From contig NZ_WUMK01000015.1 of NCBI RefSeq assembly GCF_009827055.1, positions 25,212-89,211 on the forward strand: a DNA stretch of 64,000 bases, given 5' to 3'. Below are positions 1-9,027 of this stretch, in pieces (position 1 is the first letter of the stretch; each line of letters begins with the position of its first letter). Made by a program: the position numbers and the translations under genes. This stretch comes from Shinella kummerowiae. Its GTDB lineage: Bacteria > Pseudomonadota > Alphaproteobacteria > Rhizobiales > Rhizobiaceae. The notes under the pieces were generated by a model that was given only the letters and a program-made list of their open reading frames with translations, ran no database searches and was not told where the DNA came from.

Positions 1-450
1 GTCGAACTCTATGGCCCGGGTGATCTCGTCGGCGCCAGCGTGGTGCTCGATGGCGGACGCTATGCCGCAACCGCCCAGGCCGCGGAGCCCGCCCTCATCG
101 CGCGTTTCGACCTGAAGCGCGTGCGCGACATCGCCAACCGCCGGCCGGATCTGGCGGTAGCGCTGACCGATGCCGTCTCCGCCCAGCTTGCCAAGGTTTT
201 CGGCTGCCTCGCCAACGACCGGCTCCACACGGCGCCGCAACGTGTCGCCCGCTATCTGCTTGGCCATTGCCCACAGGATGGCAAGGCCGTCAGCTTCCGC
301 CTGCCCTACCAGAAAAGCCTGCTTGCCGGAAAACTCGGCCTCGCCCCCGAAGCTCTTTCACGAGCCTTCTCGATGCTGCGCGACCATGGCGTCACCGTGC
401 GCGGCCGCCTCGTCCACATCGGCGATCCCGAGGCGCTCCGGCGTCTCTGA
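1..450 (+). CDS. Crp/Fnr-family transcriptional regulator, C-terminal part (gene starts left of window)
   Basis: The reading frame is open from base 1 and ends at TGA 448-450, giving about 149 residues of a protein whose start is outside the window. The first residues (VELYGPGDLVGAS) match the end of the cyclic-nucleotide-binding beta barrel. A long dimerisation helix follows, then a winged helix (LLAGKLGLAPEALSRAFSMLRDHG in two pieces around residues 108-131) typical of Crp/Fnr regulators. No Fe-S cysteine cluster can be judged because the N-terminus is missing. It converges on ureF with a 41-bp gap, so it is probably not part of the urease operon. The subfamily (FixK, Fnr or other) cannot be decided from this fragment. 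Confidence 0.85.
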   Translation, partial: VELYGPGDLVGASVVLDGGRYAATAQAAEPALIARFDLKRVRDIANRRPDLAVALTDAVSAQLAKVFGCLANDRLHTAPQRVARYLLGHCPQDGKAVSFRLPYQKSLLAGKLGLAPEALSRAFSMLRDHGVTVRGRLVHIGDPEALRRL

Positions 451-491
451 TCACGGCCACCCTCCCCGCGCGAGCGCCGCAACCAGCGTGC

Positions 492-1163
492 TCACGAGCG
501 AAACAGCCTGGTGGTCAGCGTCTCATGTTTGAGGCTGGCAATATCGGCTCGCACGGTGGCGGAGCCGAGGTCATCGAGCGTCGAGCGGGCGGCCGCGGCG
601 GCGAACGCGAGGATCCGAGCCTCCAGCCCGGCAAGTGTTGCCACGCCGTCGCGCTGGCCGATGACGCTGCAGCGGATCGCAACGGAGACAAGATTGGAGG
701 CGACCGCATGGAGATAGGCCGCAAGCGCCGTCTCGGCGGCAATGCCATGCCCGCCTGAAACCGCACCGACCGCGATCGGATAGGCGGCCGCCTCGCCAAG
801 CGTGGCCAGCACCGCATGCGGCCAACCTGCCGCGGCGGCAAGAAAAGCCTCGCCCTGCAGCATGGTCTCGCGATGGCGCTCCGCCGAGCCCGAGAGGGCT
901 TCCGCAAGGGCCGCAACGGCGGCAAGCCGCTCAGCATCTTCGACGGAGCGGTGCGCTTCCGCAAAGAGCACCGCATCGTTCCAGAGCGCGCCGTGCGCCA
1001 AAAGGCTCGCGAGCCAATCTCGAAGAGTGCCCGCATCGCGGACATCGCCATCGGCCACCGCCTGCTCCAGCCCGCCGGAATAGGAGAAGGCCCCGACAGG
1101 AAAGGCCGGCGAGAGCCAGGTCATCAGCCGGACCAGCGCTTCGGGCGAGGCCGTCTCAGCCAT
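492..1163 (-). CDS. ureF: urease accessory protein UreF
   Basis: A 223-aa protein that acts with UreD and UreG in the complex inserting nickel into apo-urease; UreF is known to gate the GTPase activity of UreG. The family signature is near the N-terminus ([19 protein letters not shown], about residues 11-29), and the all-helical body is of normal length. An upstream ATG at 1241 is in frame, but ATG 1163 gives the usual N-terminus and overlaps the ureE stop by 8 bp, as expected for translational coupling. It is the last urease gene in the window. The ureG gene that usually follows ureF is absent; the next gene is a convergent regulator. Confidence 0.93.
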   Translation of the reverse strand: MAETASPEALVRLMTWLSPAFPVGAFSYSGGLEQAVADGDVRDAGTLRDWLASLLAHGALWNDAVLFAEAHRSVEDAERLAAVAALAEALSGSAERHRETMLQGEAFLAAAAGWPHAVLATLGEAAAYPIAVGAVSGGHGIAAETALAAYLHAVASNLVSVAIRCSVIGQRDGVATLAGLEARILAFAAAAARSTLDDLGSATVRADIASLKHETLTTRLFRS

Positions 1164-1632
1164 GGTTATGGTTGTGATGCCCGTGGTCGTGACCGGCACT
1201 GTGATAGGCGCCCCGCACCGGATGGAATGGTTCGGAAACATCCCGAACCAGAGCGCCGAGTCCGACCAGCATGTCGCGGATCACGTGGTCACGCAGGATG
1301 AGGATGCGCCCCTCCTCGATCTGGGCCGTAAGATGTCGGTTGCCGAGATGCCAGGCGAGTTCGACGAGATGCAGGCGGTCTTTCGGCGCCACTTCGTAAA
1401 GCTCTTCCTCTGCGGCGATCACCTCGACAACCTCCCCCGTCTCGGTGAGCAACAGGTCACCGTGGGCAAGCTGCACCGGCGCCTTCAGGTCGAGCATCAC
1501 CACGTCGTCATGCTGCATGTGCAGGAGCTTGCGGCGCACGTGGCGCTGATCGTGCGTCAGCACGACGACGTCGATGGGCGTGCGATCTCCGCCGGTACCG
1601 TGCGGCAGGATTTCCGTTGAGCGATAGGGCAA
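1156..1632 (-). CDS. ureE: urease accessory protein UreE, nickel chaperone
   Basis: A 158-aa metallochaperone that delivers Ni(II) to the UreD-F-G complex. The N-terminal peptide-binding domain is followed by the metal-binding domain ([18 protein letters not shown]), and the C-terminus is histidine-rich ([15 protein letters not shown]), as in classic UreE. The only start available in the open frame is TTG at 1632, with GAGGT a few bases upstream. TTG may keep expression low. A 104-bp gap separates it from the preceding GGDEF gene. That gap carries an 18-bp motif (1713-1730) shared with the urtA upstream region, so ureEF may have a regulated promoter of its own. Confidence 0.92.
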   Translation of the reverse strand: MPYRSTEILPHGTGGDRTPIDVVVLTHDQRHVRRKLLHMQHDDVVMLDLKAPVQLAHGDLLLTETGEVVEVIAAEEELYEVAPKDRLHLVELAWHLGNRHLTAQIEEGRILILRDHVIRDMLVGLGALVRDVSEPFHPVRGAYHSAGHDHGHHNHNHG

Positions 1633-1712
1633 GGCGACCTCGGGTGTCGATGGATGAGTCCTGCCGAGAAAAGCATGTTTGCCTGGCCAAGGAAACCGTC
1701 GAAGCGATGGAC

Positions 1713-1730
1713 TACGTCATTTGTCGTAGG
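1713..1730 (-). promoter_or_regulatory. 18-bp candidate operator upstream of ureE (copy 2)
   Basis: TACGTCATTTGTCGTAGG (read on the plus strand) lies just past the stop of the GGDEF gene and 81-98 bp upstream of the ureE start. It matches the sequence at 14209-14226 upstream of urtA at 15 of 18 positions, in the same orientation relative to the downstream gene and at a similar distance. The partly palindromic halves TACG/CGTA suit a dimeric LuxR-type response regulator such as the one at 17825-18748. Binding is inferred. Confidence 0.55.
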
Positions 1731-1736
1731 CAAGAC

Positions 1737-2585
1737 TTAGCGCCGACGCCCGCCATTGGCGACCCGGCGGCTCGGCGCGAGCAGGCCGTCACCCTCATCC
1801 TCATGGGTCGCCCGGTCGCGGCCGAGCGACTTTGCAAGATAGAGCGCCCGGTCCGCCGCCTCGAACATCGCCTCGAACATCCGGTCCGCGGGCCGGTCGG
1901 CGATCCCCGCCGACAATGTGACGGCGACGACGCCATGGGCGGTCTCGACACGCCGTGCGGCGACCGATCGGCGCACCTCTTCGACTAGCAGGCCGCAGTC
2001 GCCACGGTCGTCGTTCTGGAAGAACACGGCGAATGCCGAGCCCCCAAAGCGCCCGACAAGATGCGGTGGCGAAAAGACCCGCGCCAGTTCCTCCGCGACA
2101 GCGACAAGGACCTCGTCGCCAGCCGCATGGCCATACCCGTCATTGACGGACTTGAAACGATCGATATCGAACAGCACGAAGAAACCGTTAACGCTGCGGC
2201 CCGCCAGTTCCTCGATGAAAGCCGGGCGGTTCAAAAGGCCGGACAACGGATCGAGCCGGCTCAACCGCTCGAATTCGGCGCGCGACAGCGAAATCTCATG
2301 GATCGCCATGCCAAGCAGCCAGGCCAAGAGCGCCAGGACGCTTGCCGAAATCAGCACTGTCGTCGACGCGCCGAAGTTGAGCGCAACGGGGAAAGAATGG
2401 GTCGAAAGGTTGAAATTCACGAGGATTGCCGCGCCCATGAGATAGGCCGCCGTGGCAAGCGTGATCGTCACCAGAACGGTGTTCAACACGAACATGGAAA
2501 TGTCGGCTCGCGTCTGGAACACACCCACCTCCCACTGGGCCCTTATCCATAGGGCCACCCTGCCTCGCATCATTCTCTCCATCAT
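1737..2585 (-). CDS. membrane protein with degenerate GGDEF domain
   Basis: About 282 aa. Two hydrophobic segments (about residues 30-55 and 68-95) precede a GGDEF-family domain (about 105-270). The metal/substrate helix is intact (FDIDRFKSVNDGYGHAAGDE), but the signature loop reads GGSAF instead of GG(D/E)EF. The inhibitory RxxD site is also missing (SPPH in its place). The acidic residue needed for c-di-GMP synthesis is therefore absent, and the protein is probably not an active diguanylate cyclase; it could be a nucleotide-binding or structural relic. It sits between ureC and ureE. The start is uncertain among several ATGs at 2585, 2582, 2573 and 2570, and no strong ribosome site separates them. 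Confidence 0.8.
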   Translation of the reverse strand: MMERMMRGRVALWIRAQWEVGVFQTRADISMFVLNTVLVTITLATAAYLMGAAILVNFNLSTHSFPVALNFGASTTVLISASVLALLAWLLGMAIHEISLSRAEFERLSRLDPLSGLLNRPAFIEELAGRSVNGFFVLFDIDRFKSVNDGYGHAAGDEVLVAVAEELARVFSPPHLVGRFGGSAFAVFFQNDDRGDCGLLVEEVRRSVAARRVETAHGVVAVTLSAGIADRPADRMFEAMFEAADRALYLAKSLGRDRATHEDEGDGLLAPSRRVANGGRRR

Positions 2586-2670
2586 CAGCAAAGGGACACT
2601 ACGCCACTTTCTTTCAGACTCCGATAATGCGTTCGCTAGAAGTTTAACTGTCCCGTTTTGACGCGCGCCC

Positions 2671-4377
2671 TTAGAAGAGAAAATAGCGCTGCGCCATCGG
2701 CAGCACGGTTGCAGGCTCGCATGTCAGAAGCTCGCCATCGGCCCGCACCTCGTAGGTCTCCGGGTCCACCTCGATATGCGGCGTCAGGTCGTTCAGGATC
2801 ATCGAGGCCTTGGAGATTGCGCGTGTGTTGCGCACCGGCAGCAGCTGCTTGGCGACGCCAAGGCGCTCCCGCAGGCCAAGATCGATCGCCGCCTGCGAGA
2901 CGAAGGTGACGGACGAATTGGTGCGCATCTTGCCGAAGGCCCCGAACATCGGACGATAATGCACCGGCTGCGGCGTCGGGATCGAGGCGTTCGGGTCGCC
3001 CATCGGCGCCATGGTGATCGTTCCGCCAAGCAGCACCATATCGGGCTTCACTCCGAAGAAGGCCGGGTTCCACAGCACGAGATCCGCCCGCTTGCCCACT
3101 TCGATCGAGCCGATCTCGTGACTCAGTCCCTGGGCGATGGCGGGATTGATCGTGTATTTCGCGATATAGCGGCGGATGCGCAGATTGTCGTTGTCGCCCG
3201 TCTCGCCGGCAAGCCGGCCGCGCTGGCGCTTCATCTTGTCCGCCGTCTGCCAGGTGCGGATCGCCACCTCACCGACGCGTCCCATGGCCTGGCTGTCGGA
3301 GGAGATGATCGAGAAGGCGCCGATATCGTGCAGGATATCCTCCGCCGCGATCGTCTCCTTGCGGATGCGGCTTTCGGCAAAGGCGATGTCCTCGGGAATC
3401 GAGGAGGACAGGTGATGGCAGACCATCAGCATGTCGAGATGCTCGGCGATCGTATTGACCGTGTAGGGGCGCGTCGGATTCGTCGACGATGGAATGACGT
3501 TCGAGTGGCCACAGACCTTGATGATATCCGGCGCATGTCCGCCGCCTGCCCCTTCCGTGTGGAAGGCATGGATCGTGCGGCCTTTGATGGCGTCTATCGT
3601 GTCCTCTACGAAGCCGCTTTCGTTGAGCGTATCCGTATGGATCATCACCTGCACATCGTATTCGTCGGCAACGGAAAGGCAGCAATCGATCGCCGCCGGC
3701 GTCGTGCCCCAATCCTCGTGCAGTTTCAGCGACGAGGCGCCGGCCTTCACCATCTCGACGATCGGCGCAGGCAGCGAGGCATTGCCCTTGCCGGCGAGCG
3801 CCAGGTTCATCGGGAAGGCATCGAAACTCTCGATCATGCGCTCGATATGCCAGGCGCCCGTGCAGGTCGTCGCCAGCGTGCCATGCGCCGGGCCGGAACC
3901 GCCGCCGAGCATCGTGGTGATGCCGCTGACCAGCGCCTCCTCGATCTGCTGCGGGCAGATGTAATGGATATGCGCATCCATGCCGCCGGCCGTGAGGATC
4001 TTGCCTTCCCCCGCGATCACCTCCGTCGAGGGGCCGACGATGATGGTGACGCCCGGCTGCGTATCCGGGTTTCCGGCCTTGCCGAGCGCAGCGATACGCC
4101 CGTTCTTCAGGCCGACATCCGCCTTGAAGATCCCGCTATGGTCGATGATCAGCGCATTGGTGATGACGGTATCGACGGCACCTTCGGCACGCGTCGCCTG
4201 GCTCTGTCCCATGCCGTCGCGGATGACCTTGCCGCCACCGAACTTCACCTCGTCGCCATAGGTGGTGAAATCCTTCTCCACCTCCGCGAAGAGTTCCGTA
4301 TCGGCAAGACGCACCTTGTCTCCGGTGGTCGGGCCGAACATGCTGGCATAGGCGGCGCGGGACATTCTGTATGACAT
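2671..4377 (-). CDS. ureC: urease subunit alpha (catalytic)
   Basis: A 568-aa catalytic subunit that hydrolyses urea to ammonia and carbamate. Nickel ligands are visible at His136 and His138 (DAHIHYI), the carbamylated Lys218 (SLKLHEDWG), His247, His273 and Asp361 (SSDSQAMGR). The mobile flap Cys320-His321 is present ([13 protein letters not shown]). Length and all key residues are normal, so the enzyme should be active once matured. It is followed by the GGDEF gene after 85 bp and preceded by the sialyltransferase-fold gene with a 30-bp gap. The long plus-strand frame on the opposite strand is a codon-bias shadow. Confidence 0.98.
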   Translation of the reverse strand: MSYRMSRAAYASMFGPTTGDKVRLADTELFAEVEKDFTTYGDEVKFGGGKVIRDGMGQSQATRAEGAVDTVITNALIIDHSGIFKADVGLKNGRIAALGKAGNPDTQPGVTIIVGPSTEVIAGEGKILTAGGMDAHIHYICPQQIEEALVSGITTMLGGGSGPAHGTLATTCTGAWHIERMIESFDAFPMNLALAGKGNASLPAPIVEMVKAGASSLKLHEDWGTTPAAIDCCLSVADEYDVQVMIHTDTLNESGFVEDTIDAIKGRTIHAFHTEGAGGGHAPDIIKVCGHSNVIPSSTNPTRPYTVNTIAEHLDMLMVCHHLSSSIPEDIAFAESRIRKETIAAEDILHDIGAFSIISSDSQAMGRVGEVAIRTWQTADKMKRQRGRLAGETGDNDNLRIRRYIAKYTINPAIAQGLSHEIGSIEVGKRADLVLWNPAFFGVKPDMVLLGGTITMAPMGDPNASIPTPQPVHYRPMFGAFGKMRTNSSVTFVSQAAIDLGLRERLGVAKQLLPVRNTRAISKASMILNDLTPHIEVDPETYEVRADGELLTCEPATVLPMAQRYFLF

Positions 4378-4407
4378 GATGCGGTTCCCCGGGAGGCAGG
4401 TGTTGTT

Positions 4408-5022
4408 CTAGCTGTCGAGACGATCGAGATGGCCGGCGGCGATCAGCGCATTGACCCAGCGCCGCTCCGCGGCGAAGGGATGCCATTGCCAACCCTGGTG
4501 GCCGAAGCCGGCGATGGAAATGCGGTCACCCTGTTCGGCAACGTTTTCGAGGACATGGGCGATGGCGATGAGCCCGGAACTCGGCACCACATAGGGCGTC
4601 GGGTCATAGGCCTTGAGCGCGGCATCGACCGCATGGTGAACGGAGGCCGGAATTCTTCCCAATTTCCGGCCGGTGGCCTCCGCGAAGGTTTCAAAACCGA
4701 TCGTGTAGTCATCGCAGAAATCGTCGAGGTCCGGATGGCTTTGCGCAAGGACGCCACGCATTGCGGCAAACACCTCCGAGGTGCGCACGCACCAGATTTC
4801 CTGCGCCTGCCGCACGGTCTCGCTCGCCTTCCAGCGCCCGCCGGCCAGCATATCCAGCGCTGGCCGGCCGGTGTTGCAGGCCGCGATCACATCCGTCTTG
4901 AAACCGCCGCGCCCCGCCGAACGGCAGAGGTTGAAGCGGATCACCATATTGGCGGAATCGATCACTCCGGCCAGCCCCTCCGGGATGTCGCCATTGCCGA
5001 CGATGACGATCCTGCGCGACAC
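4408..5022 (-). CDS. sialyltransferase-fold (GT29-like) urease-operon protein
   Basis: A 204-aa soluble protein of the type often annotated as urease operon accessory protein in rhizobia. What I see resembles family 29 glycosyltransferases. There is an N-terminal motif like sialylmotif L (IVIVGNG...VIRFN...GFKTDV), and a later motif like sialylmotif S (VVPSSGLIAIAHVLE...ISIAGFGHQG). A trailing His-Glu pair (WQWHPFAAE) resembles motif VS. No signal peptide or membrane segment is present. GTG 5022 is chosen over TTG 5028 because GAGGGG sits 6 bases ahead of it. It lies between the LprI-like gene (10-bp gap) and ureC. Its function in urease biology is unknown; a sugar-nucleotide-related activity is only an inference. 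Confidence 0.75.
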   Translation of the reverse strand: MSRRIVIVGNGDIPEGLAGVIDSANMVIRFNLCRSAGRGGFKTDVIAACNTGRPALDMLAGGRWKASETVRQAQEIWCVRTSEVFAAMRGVLAQSHPDLDDFCDDYTIGFETFAEATGRKLGRIPASVHHAVDAALKAYDPTPYVVPSSGLIAIAHVLENVAEQGDRISIAGFGHQGWQWHPFAAERRWVNALIAAGHLDRLDS

Positions 5023-5032
5023 CGGCAACCCC

Positions 5033-5464
5033 TCAGTTTTCCTGCTCGTAGACGGTCTTCAGTTCGGCCGTGCGCTTGCGCGTGAGATCGGCGAGGCAAC
5101 CGGAAACCAGCATCGGCTCCATCGAACCGCCGCGCGCCTCGAACCCCGCCAGCTCGCACTGGCCGTCGCGATAGCCGATCCACGATCGCTGGGCGCGCTT
5201 CAGCGCATCGACGGCGCCGACATAGTGCTCGCCCATCTCCTTGGCCTGCACATCCATTTCACGGGCCGCCGCCATCGCCTTCTTGTAGACGGCGTTGAGT
5301 TCCGTGTCGGCCGCCTGGTAGTCGCGACCGGCGCAGATGTTCATCTCGATTTGCGCCATGGCATTGTCGCAATCGACCTCCGGCTCGCCATCCTGCGCCG
5401 AGGCGAAAGAGGCGGACATGAAAACCGCGGCGAAGGCGAGCAGAACACGGAGGGGAAAAACCAT
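5033..5464 (-). CDS. LprI-like (DUF1311) periplasmic protein
   Basis: A 143-aa protein with a clear signal peptide (cleavage near ASA-QDGEPE, about residue 23) and a DUF1311/LprI domain. It has four cysteines in the usual pattern (VDCDNA, MNICAG, GQCELAG, SGCLAD) and a conserved core RSWIGYRDGQC. Members are exported and some inhibit lysozyme; the role next to urease is unknown. It starts 1 bp after the ureB stop and ends 10 bp before the next gene, so it is certainly co-transcribed with the urease genes. Confidence 0.85.
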   Translation of the reverse strand: MVFPLRVLLAFAAVFMSASFASAQDGEPEVDCDNAMAQIEMNICAGRDYQAADTELNAVYKKAMAAAREMDVQAKEMGEHYVGAVDALKRAQRSWIGYRDGQCELAGFEARGGSMEPMLVSGCLADLTRKRTAELKTVYEQEN

Positions 5465-5465
5465 G

Positions 5466-5771
5466 TCAGAGTTTCCCCATCACACTCTGGCGGAAACCAT
5501 AGACCTCCCGCTTGCCGGCGAAGGGAACGAGACGCACCGTCCGCGTCTGTCCCGGCTCGAAGCGTACGGCCGTGCCGGCCGGGATATCGAGCCGCAGGCC
5601 CCGCGTCGCCTCGCGGTCGAAGGAAAGCCCGGAATTCGTCTCATAGAAATGATAGTGGCTGCCGACCTGGATCGGCCGGTCGCCGGTGTTGGAAACGTCG
5701 AGCGTGGTGACCGGCAGGCCGGCATTCAGTTCGAGGTCGCCGGTGGCCGTGATGATTTCACCCGGGATCAT
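5466..5771 (-). CDS. ureB: urease subunit beta
   Basis: A 101-aa structural subunit with the family start MIPGEI and the conserved core [15 protein letters not shown]. The C-terminal block has [17 protein letters not shown]. It is of normal length for a separate beta subunit, so it is not fused to gamma as in Helicobacter. It lies between the DUF1272 gene (7-bp gap) and the LprI-like gene (1-bp gap). Confidence 0.96.
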   Translation of the reverse strand: MIPGEIITATGDLELNAGLPVTTLDVSNTGDRPIQVGSHYHFYETNSGLSFDREATRGLRLDIPAGTAVRFEPGQTRTVRLVPFAGKREVYGFRQSVMGKL

Positions 5772-5778
5772 GTCTTCC

Positions 5779-6033
5779 TCACGCAGCTTCCGCCGGCCCG
5801 CAGCCTTCGGCTTTCAGGACCCGCTTGGTGGATGGCGGATATTTCGCAAGCAGGACGGCAGGCCGCACCGGCCGGCGCGCGAAGTCGCCGCCGCAGTTCG
5901 GGCAGGTGCCGCCAAGAACCGTGGTCACGCAATCGGCGCAGAACGTACATTCGAAGGTGCAGATCATCGCCTCCCGGCTGTCCGGCGGCAGATCGCGATC
6001 GCAACATTCGCAGTTGGGTCGAAGGTCGAGCAT
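5779..6033 (-). CDS. DUF1272 zinc-ribbon-like small protein
   Basis: An 84-aa protein with a dense cysteine cluster: CECC near the N-terminus, then [11 protein letters not shown] and CPNCGGDF. This agrees with the DUF1272 family and implies one or two bound metal ions, probably zinc. The tail is basic and proline-rich. No membrane or signal segment is seen. It is inserted between ureA (4-bp gap) and ureB (7-bp gap), so its expression is tied to the structural urease subunits. Function is unknown; a metal-related or assembly role is possible but unproven. Confidence 0.82.
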   Translation of the reverse strand: MLDLRPNCECCDRDLPPDSREAMICTFECTFCADCVTTVLGGTCPNCGGDFARRPVRPAVLLAKYPPSTKRVLKAEGCGPAEAA

Positions 6034-6037
6034 GGTC

Positions 6038-6340
6038 CTACCTTATCGGTTCGTGCACGGTCACGAGTTTCGTGCCATCGGGAAACGTCGCTTCCACCTG
6101 GATGTCGTGGATCATTTCGGGGATGCCCTCCATGACCTGGTCGCGACTGATGACATGCGCACCCGCCTCCATCAGATCGGCAACGGACCGGCCGTCGCGC
6201 GCGCCTTCCACCACAAAGTCGGTGATGAGCGCGATGGCTTCGGGATGGTTGAGTTTCACGCCGCGCTCCAGCCGCTTGCGCGCCACGATCGCCGCCATGG
6301 CGACCAGCAACTTGTCTTTTTCGCGGGGAGTGAGGTTCAT
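6038..6340 (-). CDS. ureA: urease subunit gamma
   Basis: A 100-aa structural subunit starting [12 protein letters not shown], with the conserved stretches [10 protein letters not shown] and [20 protein letters not shown]. This is the standard separate gamma subunit of bacterial trimer-of-trimers ureases. It follows ureD after 21 bp and precedes the DUF1272 gene by 4 bp. Confidence 0.97.
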   Translation of the reverse strand: MNLTPREKDKLLVAMAAIVARKRLERGVKLNHPEAIALITDFVVEGARDGRSVADLMEAGAHVISRDQVMEGIPEMIHDIQVEATFPDGTKLVTVHEPIR

Positions 6341-6361
6341 CGGCGATCCATCGCTTTGTTC

Positions 6362-7177
6362 TTACAGTGTCCAGACTTTCGGCACGCTCGCGCCATTACG
6401 CAAGTGCGAAATGACCGGGATGAGTTTTTTTCTGAGCGCGAACCCGTCGGCCGCAACGACGCGGGCAACGAGCTTGTCCTGCCAATGGCTGACCCAGCCC
6501 TCGGCCGCCTCCAGCAGCCGGCGCAACGGCTCCAGATGCGCCTCGGCATTGCCTCCACAGAACAGCACCGTCGCGAAGGCGCGCCCACCGGCAAGCACCG
6601 CCCGTTCCTCCGTTAAGCCAGCGACATCGCCGGTGAAGCACGCTTCCTCGGCATGAATCAGCTTGCCAGCGCGGCGGATGCGCCAGCGGTCGCGAAACAG
6701 CCCCGTCTCCATCCTTTCGCCCATGGCCTTGCGGCCGAGCAGGATGGCCTCGACGGCGAGGAAGGTCGCGTCATGGGCGAGGTCCACCTCCAGCCTGCGG
6801 CTCAGTGAGGAGCGGTCGAAAAGAATGGTTTCCTGCGGCAGCCAGTCCGCCCGCGCCCCGGCACCAACAGTAATTCGGGTCTCGACCGTCGCGGTGAAGG
6901 CGCTTGCCTTGTAGGCACGCTCACAGGCCTGGGTGGTCGCGGTCAGGTGCGTGCCGCTGGCGACATCGAAGGTCCAGTCGATATGATCGCCGCCCGTCAG
7001 GCCACCGGCCGTGTTGATGAGAACGGCCTCCATCGTGCCGTCGAAACTGCGCGGCAGGCGGATCTTGGCGCAGCCTTCCTGATAGAAGGTGTGGAGCCGG
7101 GTCCGGCCGCCGAACGGTTTCGTCGCAAGCCGGCCGGTTCCTCGGGCCCTTTGCGCCTTCTGTTGTGCTGCGGTCAC
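6362..7177 (-). CDS. ureD: urease accessory protein UreD
   Basis: A 271-aa chaperone that docks on apo-urease and recruits UreF and UreG. Family motifs are present: [12 protein letters not shown] (about 53-64), the [10 protein letters not shown] block, and [12 protein letters not shown] (about 110-121). The start is GTG at 7177, preceded by a strong AAGGAGAGGGG ribosome site. It is the first true urease gene in transcription order and follows the secreted esterase gene by 23 bp. Confidence 0.95.
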   Translation of the reverse strand: MTAAQQKAQRARGTGRLATKPFGGRTRLHTFYQEGCAKIRLPRSFDGTMEAVLINTAGGLTGGDHIDWTFDVASGTHLTATTQACERAYKASAFTATVETRITVGAGARADWLPQETILFDRSSLSRRLEVDLAHDATFLAVEAILLGRKAMGERMETGLFRDRWRIRRAGKLIHAEEACFTGDVAGLTEERAVLAGGRAFATVLFCGGNAEAHLEPLRRLLEAAEGWVSHWQDKLVARVVAADGFALRKKLIPVISHLRNGASVPKVWTL

Positions 7178-7200
7178 GCGTCCCCTCTCCTTGAAACCGC

Positions 7201-8238
7201 TCAGCCGGAGCGCTTTGTTGCGTCACCGGCCGTCAGCGGCGTTTCTTCCGGCGAGCGCGTGTTCTTGAAGAACTCCCACATGCGCCCCGTCGCGTCCCGC
7301 TCCGAAGTCACCTTGCCGTTCGCGTCGAAGGTACGAAACAGCACGCTGCGGGCCGGCCAGGCATGCGTGTTCTCCTTGAGCAGATAGGAATTGATGCGCG
7401 CGCCGCCGGCACAGGTGTTGAACGAAAGCGCCGTCATCATCGCATCGACGATGACATTGCCCTTGCCCTCGCACTTGTCGAGCTCCGCCCAGCGTTGCAG
7501 CGCCGTCTCGCCGCCATATTGCCAATAGGGCTTGCCTCCGCCGGCAAACGGGTTGGTGACATCCTTCATGCCGGAAAAGGCGATGATGGAAATCGGATTG
7601 CCGGGTTTGCAGCTTGCGACATCCGGCTGCCAGACACCGTCGCGTTCCACCGGATAGCCGGCGCGCAGCCCCATGACGAAGCCGGCGGCAGCGAACTCCG
7701 GATGCCCGTTGCAGATATATTGCGACAACATGCGCCCGCCGCCCGAATATCCGGACGCGTAGATCCGGGTGGGATCGACGCAGAACGTGGACTTGACCGT
7801 CTTGATCGCGTCCGTGATGTAGCGTTCGTCGTCGTGCGTGCCGCCGTGCGTCACACCCGGCACGTTCCAGGCATGCGTGCCCTCGTACTGGCCGCCGAGA
7901 CTGCCTTGCAGCGCGATGGAGACGAAACCCTCGTGCTCGGCAACGGCATCCCAGCCGCTGCGGCGAAACTGGCCGGCCGGGCCGGAATTGCTGCCGTGGA
8001 AATCGAAGACGACCGCAAGTTTGGTCTTGCCGTCATAAGCGGCCGGAATATGGGCCAGCGCCGGGCGCTCGATCCCGCCGGTCTTCACGGTGAACTCCAT
8101 CGGACCGGGTTTCAGGGCCTGGCCACATCCTGCGGCAAAACCTGGCCCCGCCAGGCCGAGAAAGAGAAGAAGTCCCATCGCGGTTACGCGGACAGAACCT
8201 TCAGGCCGCACGCGGCCACGCAGACGAAGTGTATCCAT
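7201..8238 (-). CDS. secreted alpha/beta-hydrolase, PHB-depolymerase/feruloyl-esterase-like
   Basis: A 345-aa exported esterase. After a signal peptide (hydrophobic [17 protein letters not shown]; mature protein starts near CGQALKPG) comes an esterase domain of the LpqC/poly(3-hydroxybutyrate) depolymerase type. The nucleophile is Ser in GYSGGG, with a likely acid in SGMKDVTNP and His in KENTHAWPA. An in-frame ATG at 8313 is possible, but 8238 has an AAGGCG ribosome site and a normal signal peptide. The gene lies between urtE (89-bp gap) and ureD (23-bp gap) in the same direction. Substrate is unknown; a link to urea release is only suggested by position. Confidence 0.82.
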   Translation of the reverse strand: MDTLRLRGRVRPEGSVRVTAMGLLLFLGLAGPGFAAGCGQALKPGPMEFTVKTGGIERPALAHIPAAYDGKTKLAVVFDFHGSNSGPAGQFRRSGWDAVAEHEGFVSIALQGSLGGQYEGTHAWNVPGVTHGGTHDDERYITDAIKTVKSTFCVDPTRIYASGYSGGGRMLSQYICNGHPEFAAAGFVMGLRAGYPVERDGVWQPDVASCKPGNPISIIAFSGMKDVTNPFAGGGKPYWQYGGETALQRWAELDKCEGKGNVIVDAMMTALSFNTCAGGARINSYLLKENTHAWPARSVLFRTFDANGKVTSERDATGRMWEFFKNTRSPEETPLTAGDATKRSG

Positions 8239-8327
8239 CAAGACGCCTTGTAATAGCTGGTGTGTTACGGCTGGCGTTGTGGCCGACATTTCGGACCGGG
8301 TGACGCATGACATCAGGGTTGCCGCCG

Positions 8328-9023
8328 TTATACTGTCAAATGCCGGCGCGCTTCCGGTGTGTCAAGCGTTTCGGCCGCACCCTCGTGAACAATTTCTCCC
8401 CGGTCCATGATATAAACGTGATCGGCAAGCTCCCGGCAAAAATCAAGATATTGTTCTACAAGCAGAATTGCCATGCCCGTCGAATCCCGCAGGTATTTGA
8501 TCGCCCGGCCGATATCCTTGATGATCGACGGCTGGATACCTTCGGTCGGCTCGTCGAGCACGAGGATTTTCGGCCGCGTGACCAGCGCCCGGCCGATCGC
8601 CAATTGTTGCTGCTGCCCGCCGGAAAGGTCGCCGCCCCGCCGGCCGAGCATGGTTTGCAGCACCGGAAAGAGGCTGAAGATTTCGTTCGGAATGAAGCGG
8701 TCCGAACGCTTCACCGGCGCATAACCGGATTCGAGATTCTCCTTCACCGTCAGCAACGGAAAGATCTCACGGCCCTGCGGCACATAGCCGATGCCCTGCC
8801 TGGCGCGGTTATAGGGCGCCAGGCCGTCGAGCTTCACGTCGTTGAAAACGACGCTACCGGAAGAGAGCGGATGTTGGCCGCTAATCGCGCGTAGCAGGCT
8901 CGACTTGCCGACGCCATTGCGGCCGAGCACGCAGGTGATCTTGCCCATCTCCGCGTTCAGCGAAATGCCGCGCAGCGCCTGTGCGGCACCGTAATGGAGA
9001 TTGGCTTTTTCGACGGTCAGCAT
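8328..9023 (-). CDS. urtE: urea ABC transporter ATP-binding protein UrtE
   Basis: A 231-aa LivF-type ATPase. Walker A is GRNGVGKSS, the signature is LSGGQQQQLAIG and Walker B is ILVLDEPTEGIQP. The EGIQPSI variant after Walker B is typical of UrtE and distinguishes it from LivF. It powers urea uptake together with UrtD. It starts 4 bp after urtD stops and is the last gene of the transporter set. Confidence 0.95.
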   Translation of the reverse strand: MLTVEKANLHYGAAQALRGISLNAEMGKITCVLGRNGVGKSSLLRAISGQHPLSSGSVVFNDVKLDGLAPYNRARQGIGYVPQGREIFPLLTVKENLESGYAPVKRSDRFIPNEIFSLFPVLQTMLGRRGGDLSGGQQQQLAIGRALVTRPKILVLDEPTEGIQPSIIKDIGRAIKYLRDSTGMAILLVEQYLDFCRELADHVYIMDRGEIVHEGAAETLDTPEARRHLTV

Positions 9024-9027
9024 GGCC

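Noticed and set aside
2776..4374. 532-codon plus-strand frame opposite ureC
   Set aside because: It mirrors ureC codon by codon on the other strand, has no ribosome site and an Arg/His/Asp-rich unnatural composition. It is a shadow of high GC at third positions.
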